Source of the DNA: an uncultured Trueperaceae bacterium
GTDB taxonomy: Bacteria; Deinococcota; Deinococci; Deinococcales; Trueperaceae
Direction of reading: 5' to 3'
NCBI GenBank assembly: GCA_937911855.1
Contig: CALDPK010000073.1
Span: 1 to 8,794 of the forward strand
Length of the DNA: 8,794 nt
The notes below the pieces were generated by a model. It was given only the letters and a program-made list of their open reading frames with translations, searched no databases and was not told the origin of the DNA. The position numbers and the translations under genes are program-made. Positions 6,615 through 8,794 of the stretch are shown here, piece by piece. The stretch's first letter is position 1. The number at the start of each line of letters is the position of its first letter.

Positions 6615-6637
6615 TAGAATGGCCTCATCCAAGGAGG
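6615..6637 (+). promoter_or_regulatory. -10 element and strong Shine-Dalgarno of the small membrane protein gene
   Basis: TAGAAT at 6615-6620 is a good -10 without a convincing -35. AAGGAGG at 6631-6637 is a full-strength ribosome-binding site six bases before the ATG at 6644, which fixes that start over an upstream TTG at 6638. Confidence 0.5.
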
Positions 6638-6643
6638 TTGGAC

Positions 6644-6859
6644 ATGCGCGTCGGACCGTTGTTCACGTCTGAGCTGTCTGTATTGTTGCTGTTCTTCGCA
6701 GTCAGCCTGTTGCCGCTGTTTCTTTTCTGGCGGATCTTCAGCAAGGCAGGATTCCCAGGAGCGTTCTCTCTGCTGCTGTTGATGCCAGGGTTTGGCTTGC
6801 TGGTGGCCAGTATCATTCTTGCTACTGCCGAGTGGCCAGCCCTAAGGCATAACTCTTAA
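6644..6859 (+). CDS. Small membrane protein with KAGFPG motif
   Basis: This is a 71-residue protein with two hydrophobic helices, about 8-28 and 38-60, joined by FWRIFSKAGFPGAFSLLLLMPG. The WRIFSKAGFPG...LMPG...AEWP pattern is shared by many small uncharacterised bacterial membrane proteins. No function is known to me. The stop codon TAA directly abuts the ATG of the serine hydrolase (TAAATG), so the two are very likely one operon and translationally coupled. It may be a membrane partner of the hydrolase, but that is only inference. Confidence 0.78.
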   Translation: MRVGPLFTSELSVLLLFFAVSLLPLFLFWRIFSKAGFPGAFSLLLLMPGFGLLVASIILATAEWPALRHNS

Positions 6860-8050
6860 ATGCAGATCATTGGCGACCATTTCACTGTGCCCGCATCGTG
6901 GCCGGCAGACGCCCGAGCAAAGTTGGACCTGCTGCTGGAACGTGCCAAGGCCACGCATACGGACGAATTGTCAGTTGCGTTCGGTGACAGTGTGTTCTCG
7001 TGGCACTCCGGACGCGGCGAAGACCCCATACAGACGATGTCGGTCACCAAGAGTATTGTTGGCCTGGCGATCGGGCGACTGGTTACGCTGGGCAAACTCG
7101 ACTCCATTGAAACACCTGTCAGCGTCTTATTCCCGGAGTGGCGTCAGGGACGTAAGGCGTTGATCACGGTCCGCATGCTGATGGAGCACACGTCGGGTCT
7201 GCAGAACGTGCCAATTACGACCGAGGAGATCTGGCCGAGTCCAGATTTCGTGCAGTTGGCCCTGGCTGCGGAACTGGTCACAGATCCTGGTAAGGCGTAC
7301 TCGTACAACAACAAGGCTGTGAACCTGCTGGCGGGAATCGTTAAACGTGCGGACGGCCGCAAGCTGGATGACTTCACCCGCATGGAACTGTTGCGGCCGC
7401 TCGGCATTTCTGACGGTGAATGGATGCGGGATGCCAGCGGCAATCCGCACGCAATGTCCGGGCTGGCGTTGCACGCCGAAGACCTGACTCGAGTCGGGCA
7501 GCTGTTGCTGCAGCGCGGGCGCTGGCAAGGTTCACAGCTGATCGACTCAGCCTGGTTCGACGTCATGGACGGACCCGGTGACGACAAGCGGGAGAGTGCC
7601 CTCATGTGGTGGCACGTCCAGCAGGGAAACCTGACGGTTGCTGACAGGCACATCAGTGCCATGAGGGCCGCCGGTGTCGATCCCGTGATAATTGCGTTCT
7701 TCCAGCGGAATCAGGGTAAGCACGCCTCTCCAATGGACCTGCTGGTTTCAGCCCGCAAGTCGCTCGGCTTCTGGCAGGAGCGATTGCCTGATGGTGTCCA
7801 GCCGTTCGATTTCCAGCAAGGTCGGAGACTGGGCTACCGAGCGGAAGGCGACCTGGGACAATACGTTTACGCCTTCAACGACACCGGCCTGGTTATATCG
7901 AGGCTGATCCGTGAATCGACCATCGAAGCTGTCGTTCCGGAGTCCAGGAATCCGCCCGCCTCGGTAGAAGAGCATCTGGAGCGCATCGAGCCATTCCTAT
8001 TCTCCGACTTTGAGAACCACGCAATAGCTCTATCCCAATCGCTGGAATGA
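6860..8050 (+). CDS. Serine hydrolase of the beta-lactamase / penicillin-binding-like family
   Basis: This is a 396-residue protein of the class C beta-lactamase fold, which includes esterases, D-aminopeptidases and beta-lactamases. The SxxK motif is at Ser61-Val-Thr-Lys64 (TMSVTKSIVGLAIG), where Ser61 is the nucleophile. It is followed by the typical VRMLMEHTSGLQ (104-115) and the YxN motif at Tyr149-Asn-Asn151 (YSYNNKAVNLL). Near the C-terminus, YRAEGDLGQYVYAFNDTGLVISRLI is the usual active-site strand that replaces KTG in the esterase-like members. There is no signal peptide, so a cytoplasmic role such as ester or amide hydrolysis is more likely than cell-wall synthesis or drug resistance. 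Only a weak AAGG precedes the start; translation is probably coupled to the upstream gene, whose TAA touches this ATG. Confidence 0.9.
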   Translation: MQIIGDHFTVPASWPADARAKLDLLLERAKATHTDELSVAFGDSVFSWHSGRGEDPIQTMSVTKSIVGLAIGRLVTLGKLDSIETPVSVLFPEWRQGRKALITVRMLMEHTSGLQNVPITTEEIWPSPDFVQLALAAELVTDPGKAYSYNNKAVNLLAGIVKRADGRKLDDFTRMELLRPLGISDGEWMRDASGNPHAMSGLALHAEDLTRVGQLLLQRGRWQGSQLIDSAWFDVMDGPGDDKRESALMWWHVQQGNLTVADRHISAMRAAGVDPVIIAFFQRNQGKHASPMDLLVSARKSLGFWQERLPDGVQPFDFQQGRRLGYRAEGDLGQYVYAFNDTGLVISRLIRESTIEAVVPESRNPPASVEEHLERIEPFLFSDFENHAIALSQSLE

Positions 8051-8123
8051 TGGTCGATCACAGCATCAGTAGAACAATGATTTCCGGGGCCAAAGCTTGC
8101 CATGAATTACTGGCGCCAGGGAT

Positions 8124-8468
8124 TTATGGCTGTCCCACGTATTCTGCCAGATGCTGGCCCGTCAGCGTCGACCGTGCTGCAACCAGTTCAGGGGGAGTGC
8201 CCTGGAATACGACTTCGCCACCTGCAGAACAGCCCCCCGGTCCGATGTCAATGAGCCAGTCCGCATGAGCCATCACGGCCTGGTGGTGCGCAATGACAAT
8301 TACCGATTTGCCTGCGTCGACCAGCCGGTCAAGGAGCGTCATCAGTTGCTGCACATCAGCCAGGTGAAGGCCGATAGTGGGTTCATCCAGTACGTAAATG
8401 TCGCCCTTGTCACCCATCTGGGCTGCGAGCTTGAGGCGCTGGCGCTCGCGGCCACGTCGAGCAGGGTT
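8124..8468 (-). pseudogene. uvrA: C-terminal remnant of a UvrA-type excinuclease ATPase
   Basis: The frame carries the last part of a UvrA-like ABC ATPase: ERQRLKLAAQM, then YVLDEPTIGLHLADVQQL (Walker B), LVDAGKSVIVIAHHQAVM (H-loop region), ADWLIDIGPGG and VFQGTPPELVAARSTLTGQHLAEYV, ending at a natural TAA. Full proteins of this kind exceed 700 residues; here only about 110 remain. The ABC signature expected as LSGGE reads RRGRE, the usual EPTTGLH is EPTIGLH, and the usual IEHH is IAHH. Upstream in frame there is a TAG at 8471-8469 and no further UvrA similarity. This is a decayed 3' fragment cut near 8455-8465, probably by deletion or insertion. The ATG at 8417 would give 97 residues with no ribosome-binding site, so I do not treat it as a gene. 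Confidence 0.85.
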
Positions 8469-8592
8469 CTAAAAGCCGAGTTCGCCCGAAGGAAGCACTC
8501 GGGTATGCCAGTCCCCTCGTATACGTGCATCAAACGCCCTCGAAACCTGACATTATGGGTACTCGGGAAAGTACATCCGGAGCCATCGGAAA

Positions 8593-8621
8593 CTGACATC
8601 ATAGCGCCAATTAATGATAGC
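8593..8621 (+). promoter_or_regulatory. Candidate promoter for the P-loop ATPase gene
   Basis: CTGACA (8593-8598) and GATAGC (8616-8621) are 17 bp apart. The predicted transcription start falls within a few bases of the ATG at 8630, and no Shine-Dalgarno is visible, so the mRNA would be leaderless or nearly so. Confidence 0.4.
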
Positions 8622-8629
8622 TTGCTTGC

Positions 8630-8794
8630 ATGGACTCCGTTAACCTCGATATCCTGCCGCGTCGTGTGGAGGCACAGTTGAAGGAGCCGATTCGTGATGA
8701 GGCTGTGATTGCCATTCACTGTCCGCGCTCGGTCGGCAAGTCAACGGTGCTGCGCCGGTTGGCTGGGGAGCACGGTGTCGAGGTGATTGACCCG
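8630..8794 (+). CDS. P-loop ATPase resembling AAA_14/DUF4143 proteins, 5' part only
   Basis: Fifty-five codons are open to the window edge. The N-terminus, LPRRVEAQLKEPIRDEAVIAI, then a Walker A region CPRSVGKST (31-39), then VLRRLAGEHGVEVIDP, follows the layout of AAA_14 ATPases that carry a DUF4143 C-terminus: a short PRxxD/E-type lead, a beta strand, a GPRxxGKT P-loop, then RxxA and a Leu/Ile-Asp strand. The first Gly of the P-loop is Cys31 here, while Gly36, Lys37 and Ser38 are intact. Such proteins are common in accessory regions; their role is unknown. The assignment rests on the N-terminus only. Confidence 0.7.
   Translation, partial: MDSVNLDILPRRVEAQLKEPIRDEAVIAIHCPRSVGKSTVLRRLAGEHGVEVIDP

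Noticed and set aside
6515..6628. N-terminal extension of the alpha/beta hydrolase to the ATG at 6628
   Set aside because: The added residues look unlike the family, have no ribosome-binding site, and would start almost inside the divergent gene's promoter. The extension remains possible.
8110..8119. Perfect 10-bp palindrome CTGGCGCCAG between the serine hydrolase and the UvrA remnant
   Set aside because: It has no loop, no T-run and no second copy. A site this short can arise by chance in GC-rich DNA.
8485..8503. Small hairpin CCCGA/TCGGG in the gap before the ATPase gene
   Set aside because: The stem is only five base pairs with a nine-base loop. I see no terminal repeats or transposase to support a mobile element.

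Overview
The window is high-GC bacterial DNA with GGAGG-type ribosome-binding sites, several GTG starts and short intergenic gaps. Nothing in it fixes the phylum. The secreted trypsin-like protease with repeated PPC-like domains, the DinB-fold pair and the small KAGFPG membrane protein would suit Chloroflexota or a similar high-GC lineage, but this is only a weak inference. There are no rRNA, tRNA, CRISPR or IS elements that I can see.

Layout. Positions 1-1289 (minus strand) hold an AbiE-type type IV toxin-antitoxin operon: an intact AbiEi antitoxin with a palindromic operator over its start, overlapping by ATGA an AbiEii nucleotidyltransferase toxin that is broken by a single-base frameshift and runs off the left edge. 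Positions 1344-2368 (plus) hold a promoter and two adjacent DinB-superfamily genes, one DUF1569-like and one classical DinB with an intact three-His set. Positions 2369-4490 (plus) hold a promoter, a secreted trypsin-like serine protease with two C-terminal PPC-like domains and a Pro-rich repeat linker, and a hairpin terminator. The protease frame is interrupted by an in-frame amber codon between the signal peptide and the catalytic His. Positions 4512-5616 hold a divergent pair: a TetR repressor (minus) and a four-helix membrane protein (plus), with two copies of a 17-bp imperfect palindrome between them. Positions 5597-6628 (minus) hold an alpha/beta hydrolase whose 3' end overlaps the membrane protein gene by 20 bp. 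Positions 6644-8050 (plus) hold a 71-residue membrane protein abutting a serine beta-lactamase-family hydrolase. Positions 8124-8468 (minus) hold a UvrA C-terminal remnant. From 8630 (plus) the N-terminus of a P-loop ATPase resembling the AAA_14/DUF4143 family runs off the right edge.

How the genes work together. Three small units are convincing: abiEi-abiEii; the TetR/membrane protein switch; and the small membrane protein with its serine hydrolase. The rest looks like an accessory patchwork of small enzymes. Three coding sequences carry lesions within 8.8 kb (toxin frameshift, protease nonsense codon, truncated uvrA). This means either local gene decay or consensus errors in the assembly. 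I found no convincing wholly new system. The best leads are the amber-interrupted protease, the toxin-dead AbiE locus and the paired TetR operators.
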